Shown piece by piece: positions 8,269 to 18,017 of a DNA stretch of 41,780 bases. The notes under the pieces are model-generated. The model saw only the letters and a list, made by a program, of their open reading frames with translations. It had not been told where the DNA came from and searched no databases. The translations under genes and the position numbers were made by a program. The stretch spans positions 1 to 41,780 of the forward strand of contig CAILUV010000020.1 of assembly GCA_903837555.1 (NCBI GenBank), written 5' to 3'. The DNA comes from an uncultured Alphaproteobacteria bacterium (GTDB lineage Bacteria; Pseudomonadota; Alphaproteobacteria; Micropepsales; Micropepsaceae). Position 1 is the first letter of the stretch, and every line of letters starts with the position of its first letter.

Positions 8269-9390
8269 ATGAAAACCGCACGCTTGGCTGCCGCCTGCCT
8301 GACGCTCTTCACCACCGCTGCCAATGCCGCCACCGCCACGCGCGGCGAGTTTGGTGCGCTGGCTGATGGCACCAAGATCGAGGCCGTGACCCTGGCCAAC
8401 GACAAGGGCATGTCGGCGCGCATCATCACGCTGGGCGCAACGCTGCAGGCGGTGATCGTTCCCGACAAGAACGGGCGCAAGGAAGACGTCACGCTGGGTT
8501 ATGACAAGGCGCAGGATTACCTGACCCGCCCCAATTATTTCGGCGTCTCGGTCGGCCGCTATGCCAACCGCATCGCCAAGGCCAGCTTCGTGCTCGACGG
8601 CAAGACCTACAAGCTCGCCGCCAATGACGGCCCCAATTCGCTGCATGGCGGCACACGCGGCTTCGACAAGCGCGTCTGGACGATTGAAAATGTCACCAGC
8701 GGCCCCGATGCGCGCGTGACACTCAGCTATATCAGCGCCGATGGCGAGGAGGGTTTTCCCGGCCAGCTTCGCGCCACCGTTACCTACACGCTGAACGAGC
8801 AAAATGAGCTGCAGGTCGACTACGGCGCCACCACCAGCAAGCCCACGGTGGTCAACCTCACCAACCACGCCTATTTCAACCTGTCGGGCAATGCGGCGCG
8901 CGACGTGATGGGTCACCTGGTGACGCTGAAGGCCGAACGCTTCACCCCGGTCGATCCCACGCTGATCCCCACCGGCGAACGCCGCCCGGTCGCGGGCACG
9001 CCGTTCGATTTCCGCAAGCCCACCGCCATCGGCGCGCGCATCCGCGACGCCAGCAACGCGCAGCTTCGGATCGGGCGCGGTTATGACCACAACTTCATCG
9101 TCGACGGCAAGGCGGGCGACATGCGCACCGCCGCGATCGTGGAAGACCCCGTGTCGGGCCGCGTGATGGAAGTGCGCGCCACCGCGCCGGGCATCCAGTT
9201 CTATACCGGCAACTTCATGGACGGCACGTACTTCGGCAAGAACAACCGCGCCTATCGCCAGGGCGACGCGCTGTGCCTGGAACCGGGCACCTTCCCCAAC
9301 GCGCCCAACAATCCCGGCTTTCCCAGCGCCCGGCTGAATCCGGGTCAGGCCTATTTCAATTCGATGGTCTTCGCGTTCCGCACCCGCTGA
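8269..9390 (+). CDS. galM: Aldose 1-epimerase (mutarotase), secreted form
   Basis: A 373-residue GalM-family enzyme that interconverts alpha and beta anomers of aldoses such as glucose and galactose. Active-site landmarks: SLHGG with His126, LTNHAYFNL with His200, GYDHNF around residue 273 and catalytic Glu338 in CLEPGTFPN. Residues 1-20 form a signal peptide (MKTARLAAACLTLFTTAANA), so the enzyme works in the periplasm, unlike cytoplasmic E. coli GalM. The ATG follows GGGAGGG. A longer open frame upstream lacks a ribosome binding site and would bury the signal peptide. It ends 3 bases before the convergent opgH stop. Confidence 0.93.
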   Translation: MKTARLAAACLTLFTTAANAATATRGEFGALADGTKIEAVTLANDKGMSARIITLGATLQAVIVPDKNGRKEDVTLGYDKAQDYLTRPNYFGVSVGRYANRIAKASFVLDGKTYKLAANDGPNSLHGGTRGFDKRVWTIENVTSGPDARVTLSYISADGEEGFPGQLRATVTYTLNEQNELQVDYGATTSKPTVVNLTNHAYFNLSGNAARDVMGHLVTLKAERFTPVDPTLIPTGERRPVAGTPFDFRKPTAIGARIRDASNAQLRIGRGYDHNFIVDGKAGDMRTAAIVEDPVSGRVMEVRATAPGIQFYTGNFMDGTYFGKNNRAYRQGDALCLEPGTFPNAPNNPGFPSARLNPGQAYFNSMVFAFRTR

Positions 9391-9393
9391 CGC

Positions 9394-11343
9394 TTACGGA
9401 AGTGAGCGCAGGCCTTCGGAGTCCGACAGCAGCAGCGTCCAGTCCTCGCGGCTGAAGCCCGCCGTTTCGCGCTGGGCGGCCTGCGCCCTCAGCACCCCCA
9501 GGCGCGCGTCCTGGTCGGGCTGCGGCGTGCCTGATAAAAGCGCCAGGTGCAGATCGCGCACGGCGCGGTCCTCCAGAACCAGTTGCCGGGCATCGCGCGG
9601 CAATTCCTGATGCGCGCCCGCCAGCGCGTGCGCCCGGTCCAGCACCGGCAAACCACGCGTTTCACTGGGCACCACGAATATCCCGTCCTTGCGCGCCCAC
9701 AGCCCCATCAACGGGCTGGAGCTGAACACCACCAGCGGAATGGACAGCAACATGCCCGCCAGCAGCGGCACGAACCAGTTGAAGCCGCCGCCCGCGTACC
9801 ACCACAGGATGATGGTGGCGACCAGCCCGACCAGCGTGTGCGGCCAGAATTTGCGGATCACCAGATCCCAGGGCAAGGCGCGGTCGCTGCGGGTCTGCGC
9901 GTTCCAGCCCGTCGCCATGCCCATCAGAATGCTCAGCACGTACCAGCTATGCTGCAGCATCACGATCGGCGCCATCAGCGTCGAGTAGAGCGATTCCCAG
10001 AACAGGCCCTTGAGCAACCCACCCGTGCCGCCATGGGCGCGGGTGCGCGCGGGGTCTTCCAGAACCGCGATCACCGCCAGGAATTTTGGCACATACAACA
10101 GCGCCAGCGTCGCCAGCACCAGCACCACAAGCTGGGCTGCATACGACACGCTGTGCGCCAGCGACGGTTCCAGCCCGATATAGCTGGCGGCCTCGGGCGG
10201 CACATACAGGATCATGTCGATGGCCGACACCACCAGCAGCATCAGCCATAGCGGCGAGGCGACATAGCTCATGATCCCCATCGCCAGATGCAGGCGGCTG
10301 GGCAATGTCAGCCCCTGCGCGAACACGATGCGCAAATGCTGCAGGTTGCCCTGGCACCAGCGTCGGTCGCGGATCAGGTGATCCAGCAAGGTCGGCGGCG
10401 GTTCTTCAAAGGATCCACCCAGATCGGTCGTCATCCACACTTCCCATCCGGCACGGCGCAGGAAGGCGGCTTCGACAAAATCGTGGCTCATGATCTCGCC
10501 GCCGAACGGCGGCTTGCCCGGCAGCTTGGGCAGCCCGCAATGCTGCATGAAGGCATGCACGCGGATGATGGCGTTGTGCCCGTAATAATTGCCGTCCGCG
10601 CCCTGCAGGAAGGCCAGGCCCGCGCCATGGATCGGACCATAGACGCTGGAAGCGAATTGCTGGATGCGCGAGAAAAGAGAATGACGCCCCACAAGCTGCG
10701 CCGGCGCCTGAATCAGCGCGGCGCGTGGATTGGCGTCCATCAGCCCGACCAGCGTCTTCAGCGTCTCGCCGGTCATAAGGCTGTCGGCGTCCAGGATCAC
10801 CATATAATCGTAGAGCTGGCCCCAGTTTTCGCAGAAGTCCTGGATGTTGCCGGCCTTGCGCCCGATGTTGCGCGCGCGGTGGCGATAATAGATGCGGGCA
10901 TTCTCGCCCAGCGCCAGTTTCAGCTTCTGCCATTCCAGTTCCTCGGCCACCCAGTTGGCGGGATTGGTGCTGTCGCTGAGAATGTAGAAATCGAAATCGG
11001 GTCCGGCCGATTCCCAAATGGCGCGCAGGCCGGAAAAAACCCGGCCGACATCTTCATTGTACACCGGTATCAAAATGGCGGTGCGCGCGGCGGAGCTGTC
11101 CGAAGGCGGCTTCAGCGGGAGAAGGTTGGTGCGGGTGAAACGCGCAACGGCGCCGAACACGGCGATCCAGAAGGAAGACGCGATCCAGGCGAAGAGAATG
11201 GCGAAGAGAACCAGAATAATGATCTCACGCCAGGTGAAACCATCAACCTCGAAGATCCCCGTCATCTCCGTGACGGCGGCTACCGTCGAAGCCAGTACCA
11301 GGAACAGGTACAGCCATCGCCGCGCCGCTATGTCTTCAGGCAC
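9394..11343 (-). CDS. opgH: Glucans biosynthesis glucosyltransferase H
   Basis: A 649-residue inner-membrane GT2 glycosyltransferase that makes the beta-glucan backbone of osmoregulated periplasmic glucans from UDP-glucose. Two membrane segments lie near residues 10-65. The cytoplasmic catalytic domain follows, with IPVYNED at 92-98, LDADS (metal site) at 184-188, SHDF at 286-289 and RRWCQGN at 327-333, then a bundle of membrane segments. At 649 residues it is shorter than E. coli OpgH (about 850) and lacks most of the N-terminal cytoplasmic region. The start is a GTG (11341-11343) overlapping the stop of a small upstream ORF that may carry a missing N-terminal part. It is divergent from the opgG-like gene. 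Confidence 0.93.
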   Translation of the reverse strand: MPEDIAARRWLYLFLVLASTVAAVTEMTGIFEVDGFTWREIIILVLFAILFAWIASSFWIAVFGAVARFTRTNLLPLKPPSDSSAARTAILIPVYNEDVGRVFSGLRAIWESAGPDFDFYILSDSTNPANWVAEELEWQKLKLALGENARIYYRHRARNIGRKAGNIQDFCENWGQLYDYMVILDADSLMTGETLKTLVGLMDANPRAALIQAPAQLVGRHSLFSRIQQFASSVYGPIHGAGLAFLQGADGNYYGHNAIIRVHAFMQHCGLPKLPGKPPFGGEIMSHDFVEAAFLRRAGWEVWMTTDLGGSFEEPPPTLLDHLIRDRRWCQGNLQHLRIVFAQGLTLPSRLHLAMGIMSYVASPLWLMLLVVSAIDMILYVPPEAASYIGLEPSLAHSVSYAAQLVVLVLATLALLYVPKFLAVIAVLEDPARTRAHGGTGGLLKGLFWESLYSTLMAPIVMLQHSWYVLSILMGMATGWNAQTRSDRALPWDLVIRKFWPHTLVGLVATIILWWYAGGGFNWFVPLLAGMLLSIPLVVFSSSPLMGLWARKDGIFVVPSETRGLPVLDRAHALAGAHQELPRDARQLVLEDRAVRDLHLALLSGTPQPDQDARLGVLRAQAAQRETAGFSREDWTLLLSDSEGLRSLP

Positions 11344-11539
11344 GGCGGCGGCGGTTGAGGACCGGCACCATCACCAGCATGCGCGGCACGGTCAGCAGCG
11401 CCATCAGCAGCGTGCCGAGGATGGAAAAGGGCGTCGCGACCGTGATGGTCTGGGGCTGCATCGCGCGGGGGCACGGCAGCGGCGCGGCAATGGGATGGGA
11501 TTCAAGCGGCGATTCAAATTGGCGAGACTGGGAATCCAT
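11336..11539 (-). CDS. Small ORF overlapping the opgH start (possible detached OpgH N-terminus)
   Basis: A 67-residue reading frame whose stop overlaps the GTG of opgH by 8 bases in a different frame. It has a polar, Pro-rich N-terminus, the stretch CPRAMQPQ (reminiscent of the A-M-P-x-Q segment near the start of many OpgH proteins), a hydrophobic segment at about 36-60 and a basic end NRRRRA. The overlap is a CGCCGCCGCCG tract where a one-base slip would join the two frames. It may be a coupled small membrane protein, an OpgH N-terminus split by a frameshift, or chance. The ribosome binding site is weak. Confidence 0.4.
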   Translation of the reverse strand: MDSQSRQFESPLESHPIAAPLPCPRAMQPQTITVATPFSILGTLLMALLTVPRMLVMVPVLNRRRRA

Positions 11540-11701
11540 GCGTGATAAAAGGTCCAAAATGCGCCCGTTCGACAGACTATATACAACGATACAATACGGC
11601 GAAATGATGGATCGCCCGCGTACTTTCAAGGGCAAATTTGAGGGCAATATAACTCCCCATGCCGACCGCCTCTCGCCAGCCTTAACTTTTCCATCATTGC
11701 T
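11540..11701. promoter_or_regulatory. Divergent promoter region of the opgH and opgG-like genes
   Basis: An AT-richer stretch (for example GACAGACTATATACAACGAT near 11570-11590) between the two divergent glucan genes. It must contain both promoters, which suggests shared control, but I cannot assign boxes with confidence. Confidence 0.4.
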
Positions 11702-11734
11702 ATGTCTGTTGCCCCGCCTTTCCCGGAGACCCGT

Positions 11735-13288
11735 ATGCTTGTGACCGACCGACGCCTGCTGCTGGCCGCGCTGTCCGCCAGCCTGCTGCCGCAGGGCGCG
11801 CTGACCGCCCTGGCCCAGCCGGCGGCCATTCGCCTGGGCGCCGCCCGGCCCTTCAGCTTCGAGCTGCTGGCCGCCCGCGCCAAAAAAAACGCCACCCAGC
11901 CCTATAAAGCGCCACCCCAGCGCGCCGCCGAGATCATCAAGGGCATAGACTACGACGCCGCCCAGAAAATCCGCTTCCGCCCCAGCCATGCTTTGTGGCG
12001 CGGCAGGGCGGGGGCCGACCCGGTTTCCTTCTTCCATCTCAGCCGCTTTTCCAACGAGCCGGTGACGCTGAACCTGGTCGAACAGGGCCGCGCCCGCGAG
12101 ATCGTCTATGCCCCGGACTATTTCGACTACAGCGCCAGCGGGCTGAATCCCAAGGCGCTCTCCAATCTGGGCTTTTCGGGCTTCCGGGTGATGGACGGCC
12201 AGGACAAGCCGACCGACTGGCTGGCCTTTCAGGGCGCCAGCTATTTCCGCTCATCGGGCCAAGATGCCCAGTATGGCGCCTCGGCCCGCGGCATCGCCAT
12301 CAACACCGCCTTGTCCACGGCGGAGGAATTCCCCCGCTTTTCGGAATTCTGGCTGGAGGAACGCGGCGAAACGCTGAACGTCTATGCGCTGCTCGACGGC
12401 CCTTCGATCACCGGCGCCTACCGCTTCGACGCGGTGAAGGCCAAGACCGGCGCAGTCACCATGAACGTGCACTGCCGCCTGTTCTTCCGCGCCGACATCA
12501 CGCGGCTGGGCGTAGCGCCGCTGACCAGCATGTACTGGTACGGCGAGAATGAATTGCGCAAGGCCTCCGACTGGCGGCCCGAAATTCATGACAATGACGG
12601 GCTGGCGATCTGGACCGGCAAGGGCGAACGCATCTGGCGGCCGCTGGTCAATCCAAACGGGGTGCAGACCAACTCGTTCGTCGACACCAACCCCAAAGGC
12701 TTCGGGCTGGTGCAGCGTGACCGCGACTTCGACAATTATCAGGATGACGGCGCGTTTTACGAAAAGCGTCCGGGCATATGGGTCGAGCCCAAGGGCAACT
12801 GGGGCGCGGGCGCCGTTCAACTGGTAGAAATTCCCACCGAGGACGAGACCCACGACAATATCGTGGCCTACTGGCGGCCCGACGGAAACATCGACGCCGG
12901 CGACACCCGCACCTTCGACTATCGCCTGTATTGGCAGAACACCGAACCCGCCTTCCCCAAGAACATCGCGCGCGTGGTGTCGACGCGGCTCGGACGCGGC
13001 GGCATTCCGGGACAAAATCCCTGGCCGCGCGACAAGCGCAAGTTCGTGGTGGATTTCACCGGCGGGCCCTTGATGCAGATGAAGCAGCGTTTCGACGTGA
13101 CGCCGGTGGTCAGCGCCTCGCGCGGCAAGATCGACAACGCCTATGTGCTGAAAGTTGTCGGCACCGACCGCTGGCGCGCGCTGTTCGACCTGCAGATCGA
13201 CGGCACCGCCCCCATCGACCTGCGCCTGTTCCTGAGATTGGGCAACCGCACCCTCAGCGAAACCTGGCTCTACCAGCACTTTCCTTGA
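11735..13288 (+). CDS. Periplasmic glucan biosynthesis protein, OpgG/OpgD (MdoG) family
   Basis: A 517-residue member of the MdoG family, which acts in the periplasm with OpgH to build or branch osmoregulated glucans. The N-terminus TDRRLLLAALSASLL is a twin-arginine-type signal, as in E. coli OpgD, and cleavage is likely near residue 28. Family landmarks include FFHLSRFSNEPVTLNLVEQG, a GIAINT segment, LTSMYWYGENE and FVVDFTGG near the C-terminus. ATG 11735 was preferred because CGGAG lies upstream and it starts just before the signal; an in-frame ATG at 11702 would add 11 residues. Whether it is functionally OpgG or OpgD cannot be settled; the Tat-like signal leans to OpgD. It is divergent from opgH. 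Confidence 0.9.
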   Translation: MLVTDRRLLLAALSASLLPQGALTALAQPAAIRLGAARPFSFELLAARAKKNATQPYKAPPQRAAEIIKGIDYDAAQKIRFRPSHALWRGRAGADPVSFFHLSRFSNEPVTLNLVEQGRAREIVYAPDYFDYSASGLNPKALSNLGFSGFRVMDGQDKPTDWLAFQGASYFRSSGQDAQYGASARGIAINTALSTAEEFPRFSEFWLEERGETLNVYALLDGPSITGAYRFDAVKAKTGAVTMNVHCRLFFRADITRLGVAPLTSMYWYGENELRKASDWRPEIHDNDGLAIWTGKGERIWRPLVNPNGVQTNSFVDTNPKGFGLVQRDRDFDNYQDDGAFYEKRPGIWVEPKGNWGAGAVQLVEIPTEDETHDNIVAYWRPDGNIDAGDTRTFDYRLYWQNTEPAFPKNIARVVSTRLGRGGIPGQNPWPRDKRKFVVDFTGGPLMQMKQRFDVTPVVSASRGKIDNAYVLKVVGTDRWRALFDLQIDGTAPIDLRLFLRLGNRTLSETWLYQHFP

Positions 13289-13325
13289 TGGGTTTGGGGC
13301 GAGAGATTTTGTGACCTGAGAAGGA

Positions 13326-13369
13326 GCGTCGCGCGGAGCGGGCTTAAAGCCCGTGAGCACGCGCGACGC
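13326..13369. other. Large nested inverted repeat downstream of the opgG-like gene
   Basis: GCGTCGCGCG (13326-13335) and CGCGCGACGC (13360-13369) form a perfect 10-bp arm pair. Inside them GGGCTT and AAGCCC form a second stem. The run of T residues expected of an intrinsic terminator is absent. It lies 38 bases after the opgG-like stop and could shield the 3' end or be part of a structured RNA. Confidence 0.6.
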
Positions 13370-13400
13370 ACTCAGAGCGCAAAAGATCCGCCCCAAACAA

Positions 13401-13435
13401 ATAAACCCCGCCAGAATGCTGACGGGGCTTATTCA
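13401..13435. terminator. Probable bidirectional terminator
   Basis: ATAAACCCCGCCAG and CTGACGGGGCTTAT pair over 14 positions with two mismatches around a 4-base loop. An A-rich stretch lies on the left and TTATTCATTCTT on the right, so it can work in either direction. It follows the opgG-like gene. Confidence 0.6.
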
Positions 13436-13926
13436 TTCTTCACTCGTCCGACATCAGGCCGGACTGTTTGATATGGGCTAACGCCCATTTGTTTCGTTTC
13501 GCTTTGTGGCGGAGGTCCGGGTTTTTAATCCGGGCCTTGGCTCAGCGCTAGGCGGAGCCCCGCTTACTTTCCGGTGGAGTCACTTCCATGCAAGGAACCT
13601 CCTGTTCGCGGTTTCATCCGCCGTGAGGAAAAATTGCGTCTCGCGCGACGTTCCGGCGCCAGGAAATCCGGTCTCCACCGGATCGATCGCGACACAATCG
13701 CCGCGCAATGGGCGCCTTGGAAAGTAACTGCGTCAATCGCAATCGTTTCTCTCGGCATAAAAACTCTGCGCCCATAACAAGGGGGCGTCAACACGAAACC
13801 GTCATCGAAATCTTTTGTGATAGCAGGCTTTATACACGCGGAACCCATGCGCGATTTCGCGGCGCGCAAAGCAGGTTAGCGCCCCGCCTCTGGCGCAGGC
13901 CAAGCCCTCTGGTTATAGGAGCACGT

Positions 13927-15510
13927 ATGTTTCGCCTGACCGACATAAAATTGCCGCTCGACCACGCCCCCGCCGCGTTGAAGGCTGCCATCCTGAAAAA
14001 GCTGAAGCTTCCGGCAGAGGCTTTGCTGGATTTCCGGGTGTTCAAGCGCGCCCATGACGCCCGCAACAAGCAGTCCATCGTCCATATCTACACCGTCGAT
14101 GTCACGTTGCAGGACGAAAGCCGCGCGCCGCGCGACATCCGCCCCACTCCGGACATGGACTATCGTTTTGCCGCTTACGCGCCAGCGCGGTTTCAGCGCC
14201 CGCTGGTGATCGGCACCGGGCCTTGCGGGTTGTTCGCCGCGCTGATCCTGGCGCAGTCGGGCTTCAAGCCCATCCTGCTGGAACGCGGCAAGGATGTGCG
14301 CCAGCGCACCAAGGATACCTGGGGCCTGTGGCGCAAGTCGGTGCTAAACCCCGAATCCAACGTCCAATTTGGCGAAGGCGGCGCGGGCACCTTCTCCGAC
14401 GGCAAGCTCTACAGCCAGATCAAGGATCCGCGTTACCTGGGCCGAAAGGTCCTGCACGAATTCGTCAAGGCGGGCGCACCGGAGGAAATCCTCACCGAGG
14501 CCCATCCCCATATCGGCACCTTCCGCCTGGTGACGATGGTGGAATCGATGCGCGAGACCATTGAGGCGCTGGGCGGCGCGTATCGTTTCCAGAACAAGGT
14601 CACCGATATCCTGCTGAACGATGACCGCACGGTGCGCGGCGTGCGGCTGGAATCGGGCGAAGAGATCGAAAGCAGCCATGTCGTGCTGGCGCTGGGCCAC
14701 AGCGCCCGCGACACATTTGAAATGCTGCACGAACGCGGCGTCGCCATCGAGGCCAAGCCGTTCAGCATCGGTTTTCGCATCGAGCATCCCCAGGGGATGA
14801 TCGACAAGGCGCGTTTTGGCCGCTCCATCCCGCAGCTTGGCGCCGCCGATTACAAGCTGGTGCATCACGCCAAAAACGGCCGCGACGTCTACAGCTTCTG
14901 CATGTGCCCCGGTGGCACGGTGGTGGCCGCAACGTCCGAGGAAGGCCGCGTCGTCACCAACGGCATGAGCCAGTATTCGCGCAACGAGCGCAACGCCAAT
15001 GCCGGCATCGTGGTGGGCATCACGCCCGAGGTGGATTATCCCGGCCATCCGCTGGCAGGCATCGCCCTGCAGCGCAGCCTAGAAGAAGCCGCCTTCGCAG
15101 CGGGCGGCGGCACCTATGCCGCGCCGGGCCAGTTGGTGGGCGACTTCATCGCCGGCAAGCCATCGACCGCGCTGGGCGAGGTAACGCCGTCCTATCGGCC
15201 GGGCGTAACACCCACTGACCTGTCCACCTGTCTTCCGGCGTATGCGATTGAAGCAATCCGCGAGGCCCTGCCCGCCTTCGGCCGCCAGATCAAAGGCTTT
15301 GACCGCGCGGATGCGGTGCTGACCGGCGTGGAAACCCGCACCTCCAGCCCCATACGCATCCGGCGCGGCGACGATTTCCAGAGCCTCAACACGCCCGGCC
15401 TGTATCCGGCGGGCGAAGGCGCAGGCTTTGCCGGCGGCATTCTTTCGGCCGCGGTCGATGGCATCAAGGTGGCGGAAGCGGTAGCGAAATCGATCGCCGG
15501 CCAGAACTAG
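13927..15510 (+). CDS. FAD-dependent dehydrogenase (uncharacterised flavoprotein family)
   Basis: A 527-residue flavoprotein. After an N-terminal region of about 90 residues typical of the family, the dinucleotide-binding motif [12 protein letters not shown] is at about 94-105. It is followed by [22 protein letters not shown] (the family hallmark) and, near the C-terminus, [15 protein letters not shown], the second FAD contact. The substrate is unknown; such proteins are annotated only as FAD-dependent dehydrogenases. ATG 13927 was chosen because ATAGGAG precedes it at correct spacing; a much longer frame upstream has no homology. The stop TAG (15508-15510) overlaps the stop of the convergent cysA by 3 bases within CTAG. 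Confidence 0.9.
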   Translation: MFRLTDIKLPLDHAPAALKAAILKKLKLPAEALLDFRVFKRAHDARNKQSIVHIYTVDVTLQDESRAPRDIRPTPDMDYRFAAYAPARFQRPLVIGTGPCGLFAALILAQSGFKPILLERGKDVRQRTKDTWGLWRKSVLNPESNVQFGEGGAGTFSDGKLYSQIKDPRYLGRKVLHEFVKAGAPEEILTEAHPHIGTFRLVTMVESMRETIEALGGAYRFQNKVTDILLNDDRTVRGVRLESGEEIESSHVVLALGHSARDTFEMLHERGVAIEAKPFSIGFRIEHPQGMIDKARFGRSIPQLGAADYKLVHHAKNGRDVYSFCMCPGGTVVAATSEEGRVVTNGMSQYSRNERNANAGIVVGITPEVDYPGHPLAGIALQRSLEEAAFAAGGGTYAAPGQLVGDFIAGKPSTALGEVTPSYRPGVTPTDLSTCLPAYAIEAIREALPAFGRQIKGFDRADAVLTGVETRTSSPIRIRRGDDFQSLNTPGLYPAGEGAGFAGGILSAAVDGIKVAEAVAKSIAGQN

Positions 15511-16226
15511 GCGCCGAGGAATTCCGAAACGAACGCCGTCTTGGGATTGCGCCGTACGTCGGCGGGCGCGCCATACTGCTCGATGCGGCCATCCTTCATC
15601 ACGGCCACAAGGTCCGCCACGGCGAAGGCTTCTTCCTGGTCGTGGGTGACGAACACGGTGGTGACGCCGGTATGGTCATGGATACGGCGCAGGTCCACGC
15701 GCAGCTCCTTGCGCACCTTGGCGTCCAGCGCGCCGAAGGGCTCGTCCAGCAGCAGCATGCGCGGCTCGATGGCTAGCGCGCGCGCCAGCGCCACGCGCTG
15801 GCGCTGGCCGCCCGAAAGCTGGCTGGGATAGCGCCCTTCCAGGCCCGGCAACTGCACAAGCTGAAGCAGATCCGTGACCCGCTTGTTGATCTCATCCTTG
15901 GCAGGGCGCTTGTCGCGCGGACGCACCTTCAGGCCGAAGGCGATATTGTCGGCAACGGTCATGTGCTTGAACAGCGCATATTGCTGGAACACAAAACCGG
16001 CATTGCGGGTGCGCGCCGGCATGCCCAGCCAGTTCAGGTCGGCGAACCGCACGGTGCCGCTGTCGGCCACTTCCAGCCCGCCCAGGATGCGCAGCAAGGT
16101 GGTCTTGCCCGAACCCGACGGACCTAAGAGCGACACGAAGGCGCCCTGCGGCGCGGAAAAGCTGGCGCCGTTCAGTGCGGGAAACCGCGCGAACTTCTTG
16201 GATACCGAATCGACGACCAGCGACAT
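15507..16226 (-). CDS. cysA: Sulfate/thiosulfate ABC transporter ATP-binding protein, short form
   Basis: A 239-residue ABC ATPase that powers sulfate import by CysT/CysW. Walker [10 protein letters not shown] is at 35-43, Q-loop FQQY at 80-83, signature LSGGQRQRV at 137-145, Walker B LLLDEP at 158-163 and the switch [11 protein letters not shown] at 191-201. It ends at FVSEFLGA, where classical CysA proteins (about 350 residues) continue into a C-terminal regulatory domain; that domain is absent. The ATG lies 8 bases after the cysW stop, so it is the last gene of the operon. Assignment to sulfate rests on its neighbours. Confidence 0.92.
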   Translation of the reverse strand: MSLVVDSVSKKFARFPALNGASFSAPQGAFVSLLGPSGSGKTTLLRILGGLEVADSGTVRFADLNWLGMPARTRNAGFVFQQYALFKHMTVADNIAFGLKVRPRDKRPAKDEINKRVTDLLQLVQLPGLEGRYPSQLSGGQRQRVALARALAIEPRMLLLDEPFGALDAKVRKELRVDLRRIHDHTGVTTVFVTHDQEEAFAVADLVAVMKDGRIEQYGAPADVRRNPKTAFVSEFLGA

Positions 16227-16234
16227 GGCTGCTC

Positions 16235-17086
16235 CTAATGACGGTGCGACGCGGCGAGCTCGTCCGCGTAGCGCCATTCCAGAAATGACTTGATGGCCAG
16301 GGTGAGCAGGCCCAGCATCGCCAGCAGAGCGGCGACGGCGAAGGCGCCCACATAATCATAATTGTCGTACAGAAGCTGAATGTGCAGCGGCATGGTGTTG
16401 GTCTCGCCGCGGATCTTGCCCGACAGCACCGACACCGCGCCGAACTCGCCCAGCGCGCGGGCGTTGCACAGCAGGATGCCGTACAGCAGGCCCCATTTGA
16501 TGTTGGGCAGGGTCACCATCAGGAAGGTTCGAAAACCCGAAGCGCCCAGTGTGGCGGCGGCTTCTTCCTCGTCGCGGCCCTGATCCACCATCAGCGGGAT
16601 CAGTTCACGCGCCACAAAGGGGAAGGTCACGAAAATGGTGGCCAGCACGATGCCGGGCAGCGCGAACAGGATGCGAATGTCATGATCTGCCAGGGTCGAT
16701 CCGAACCAGCCATGGTTGCCGAAGATCAGCACATAGACCAGGCCCGCCACCACCGGCGACACCGAGAAAGGCAGGTCGATCAGCGTGACCAGGAAGGTCT
16801 TGCCGCGGAAGTCGAACTTGGCGATGGCCCAGGCCGCGGCGATGCCGAACACGGTGTTCAGCGGCACGGCGATGGCCGCCGCCAGCAGCGACAGCTTCAC
16901 CGAGGCCAGCGTGTCCGGCTCGGTCATCGCATTGAAGAACGCGTCGACGCCGCCGGCCAATGCCTCCTTGAACACCAGCACCAGCGGCAGCACCAGAACG
17001 ACCGCGACAAAGGCGAGCGCCACCGCGCCCAGCGTCAGCTTCAGCCACAGCGGATCTTCGGTGGGTTTTGTAACGCGCTTGCTCAT
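16235..17086 (-). CDS. cysW: Sulfate ABC transporter permease CysW
   Basis: A 283-residue inner-membrane permease with about six membrane segments. The EAA loop that contacts CysA is seen as [10 protein letters not shown]. The CysW-specific stretch [20 protein letters not shown], followed by [14 protein letters not shown], fixes the subunit identity. With CysT it forms the sulfate channel. Start ATG at 17084-17086 overlaps the cysT stop as ATGA, a sign of translational coupling; longer in-frame starts inside cysT are unlikely. Confidence 0.95.
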   Translation of the reverse strand: MSKRVTKPTEDPLWLKLTLGAVALAFVAVVLVLPLVLVFKEALAGGVDAFFNAMTEPDTLASVKLSLLAAAIAVPLNTVFGIAAAWAIAKFDFRGKTFLVTLIDLPFSVSPVVAGLVYVLIFGNHGWFGSTLADHDIRILFALPGIVLATIFVTFPFVARELIPLMVDQGRDEEEAAATLGASGFRTFLMVTLPNIKWGLLYGILLCNARALGEFGAVSVLSGKIRGETNTMPLHIQLLYDNYDYVGAFAVAALLAMLGLLTLAIKSFLEWRYADELAASHRH

Positions 17087-17928
17087 CGGCGGCGGGCCGC
17101 CCAGGATTGAATGGCGTTCAGCGCCAGCAGCATCACAAAGCTGGTCGCCAGCATCACCACGCCGATGGCCGCCGCGCCGGCATAATTGAATTCTTCCAGC
17201 TTGATCACGATCAAGAGCGGCGCGATCTCGCTGATGCCCGGCAGGTTGCCCGCCAGGAAGATGATCGAACCGTACTCGCCCACCGCGCGGGCAAAGGCCA
17301 TGGCGCACCCCGTAAGGATGGCGGGATACAGCATGGGCAGCATCACGCGGCTGATGGTCTGCACCCGGGTCGCGCCCAGCGTGGCGGCGGCCTCCTCGAC
17401 ATCCTTGCCCAGTTCGGCCAGCACCGGCTGCACCGTGCGCACCGTGAAGGGCAGGCTGATAAAGACCATCGCGATCAGCACGCCCCAGGGCGTGTAGGCG
17501 ACCTTGATGCCGTACTCCGCCAGAATGCCGCCCAGCCAGCCGCTGGGCGCATAGAGCGTGGACAGCGCGATGCCGGCCACCGCCGTCGGCAGCGCGAATG
17601 GCAGGTCGATCAAAGCGTCGAGAATGGCCCTGCCCGGAAAACGATAGCGCACCAGCACCCAGGCGATGATCAGCCCGAACACCGAGTCGATGATCGCCGC
17701 CGCCAGCGCCATGCCAAAGGACAGGCGCAGCGACGCCAGCACGCGCGGCGTGGAGATGGCTTCCCAGACACCGTCCAGCCCCAGCTCGAACGGCCGCAGC
17801 ATCAACGCCAGAAGCGGGATCAGCACCAGCGAGGTCAGGTAAAAGATCGTGAAGCCCAGCGACAGGCGGAATCCCGGCAGCACATGCTGGGATTTCAACG
17901 GCGCGAACTTCAAACCTACGGCGCTCAT
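17083..17928 (-). CDS. cysT: Sulfate ABC transporter permease CysT (CysU)
   Basis: A 281-residue inner-membrane permease, partner of CysW. Landmarks: [20 protein letters not shown] in the middle, the EAA loop [15 protein letters not shown], and [20 protein letters not shown] near the C-terminus, characteristic of CysT. About six membrane helices are visible. It follows the binding-protein gene after an 89-base gap and overlaps cysW by 4 bases. Confidence 0.95.
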   Translation of the reverse strand: MSAVGLKFAPLKSQHVLPGFRLSLGFTIFYLTSLVLIPLLALMLRPFELGLDGVWEAISTPRVLASLRLSFGMALAAAIIDSVFGLIIAWVLVRYRFPGRAILDALIDLPFALPTAVAGIALSTLYAPSGWLGGILAEYGIKVAYTPWGVLIAMVFISLPFTVRTVQPVLAELGKDVEEAAATLGATRVQTISRVMLPMLYPAILTGCAMAFARAVGEYGSIIFLAGNLPGISEIAPLLIVIKLEEFNYAGAAAIGVVMLATSFVMLLALNAIQSWAARRR

Positions 17929-18017
17929 GCTTCTTTTCGTCAGGGCGTCTTGACCGGGGCCGACCTTACGACGGCTTTGGCGTGTTTGGGAAAGGCGTGG
18001 GGCGAAGGGCGGCTATG

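Larger units (their letters stand above)
13289..13926. other. Long gene-free, hairpin-rich region
   Basis: About 640 bases between the opgG-like gene and the FAD dehydrogenase gene. Besides the inverted repeat at 13326-13369 and the terminator at 13401-13435, it has GGGC-TAAC-GCCC (about 13477-13488) and CCGGG-TTTTTAAT-CCCGG-type pairing (about 13517-13535). Two open frames (13506-13727 plus, 13564-13869 minus) overlap on opposite strands; neither has a ribosome binding site or a recognisable product. A small structured RNA is possible but I cannot name one. The promoter of the 13927 gene must lie at the right end. Confidence 0.5.

Noticed and set aside
13506-13869. Two small overlapping frames on opposite strands in the gene-free region
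   Set aside because: No ribosome binding sites, no family resemblance, and they cannot both be real; listed only as part of the gap.
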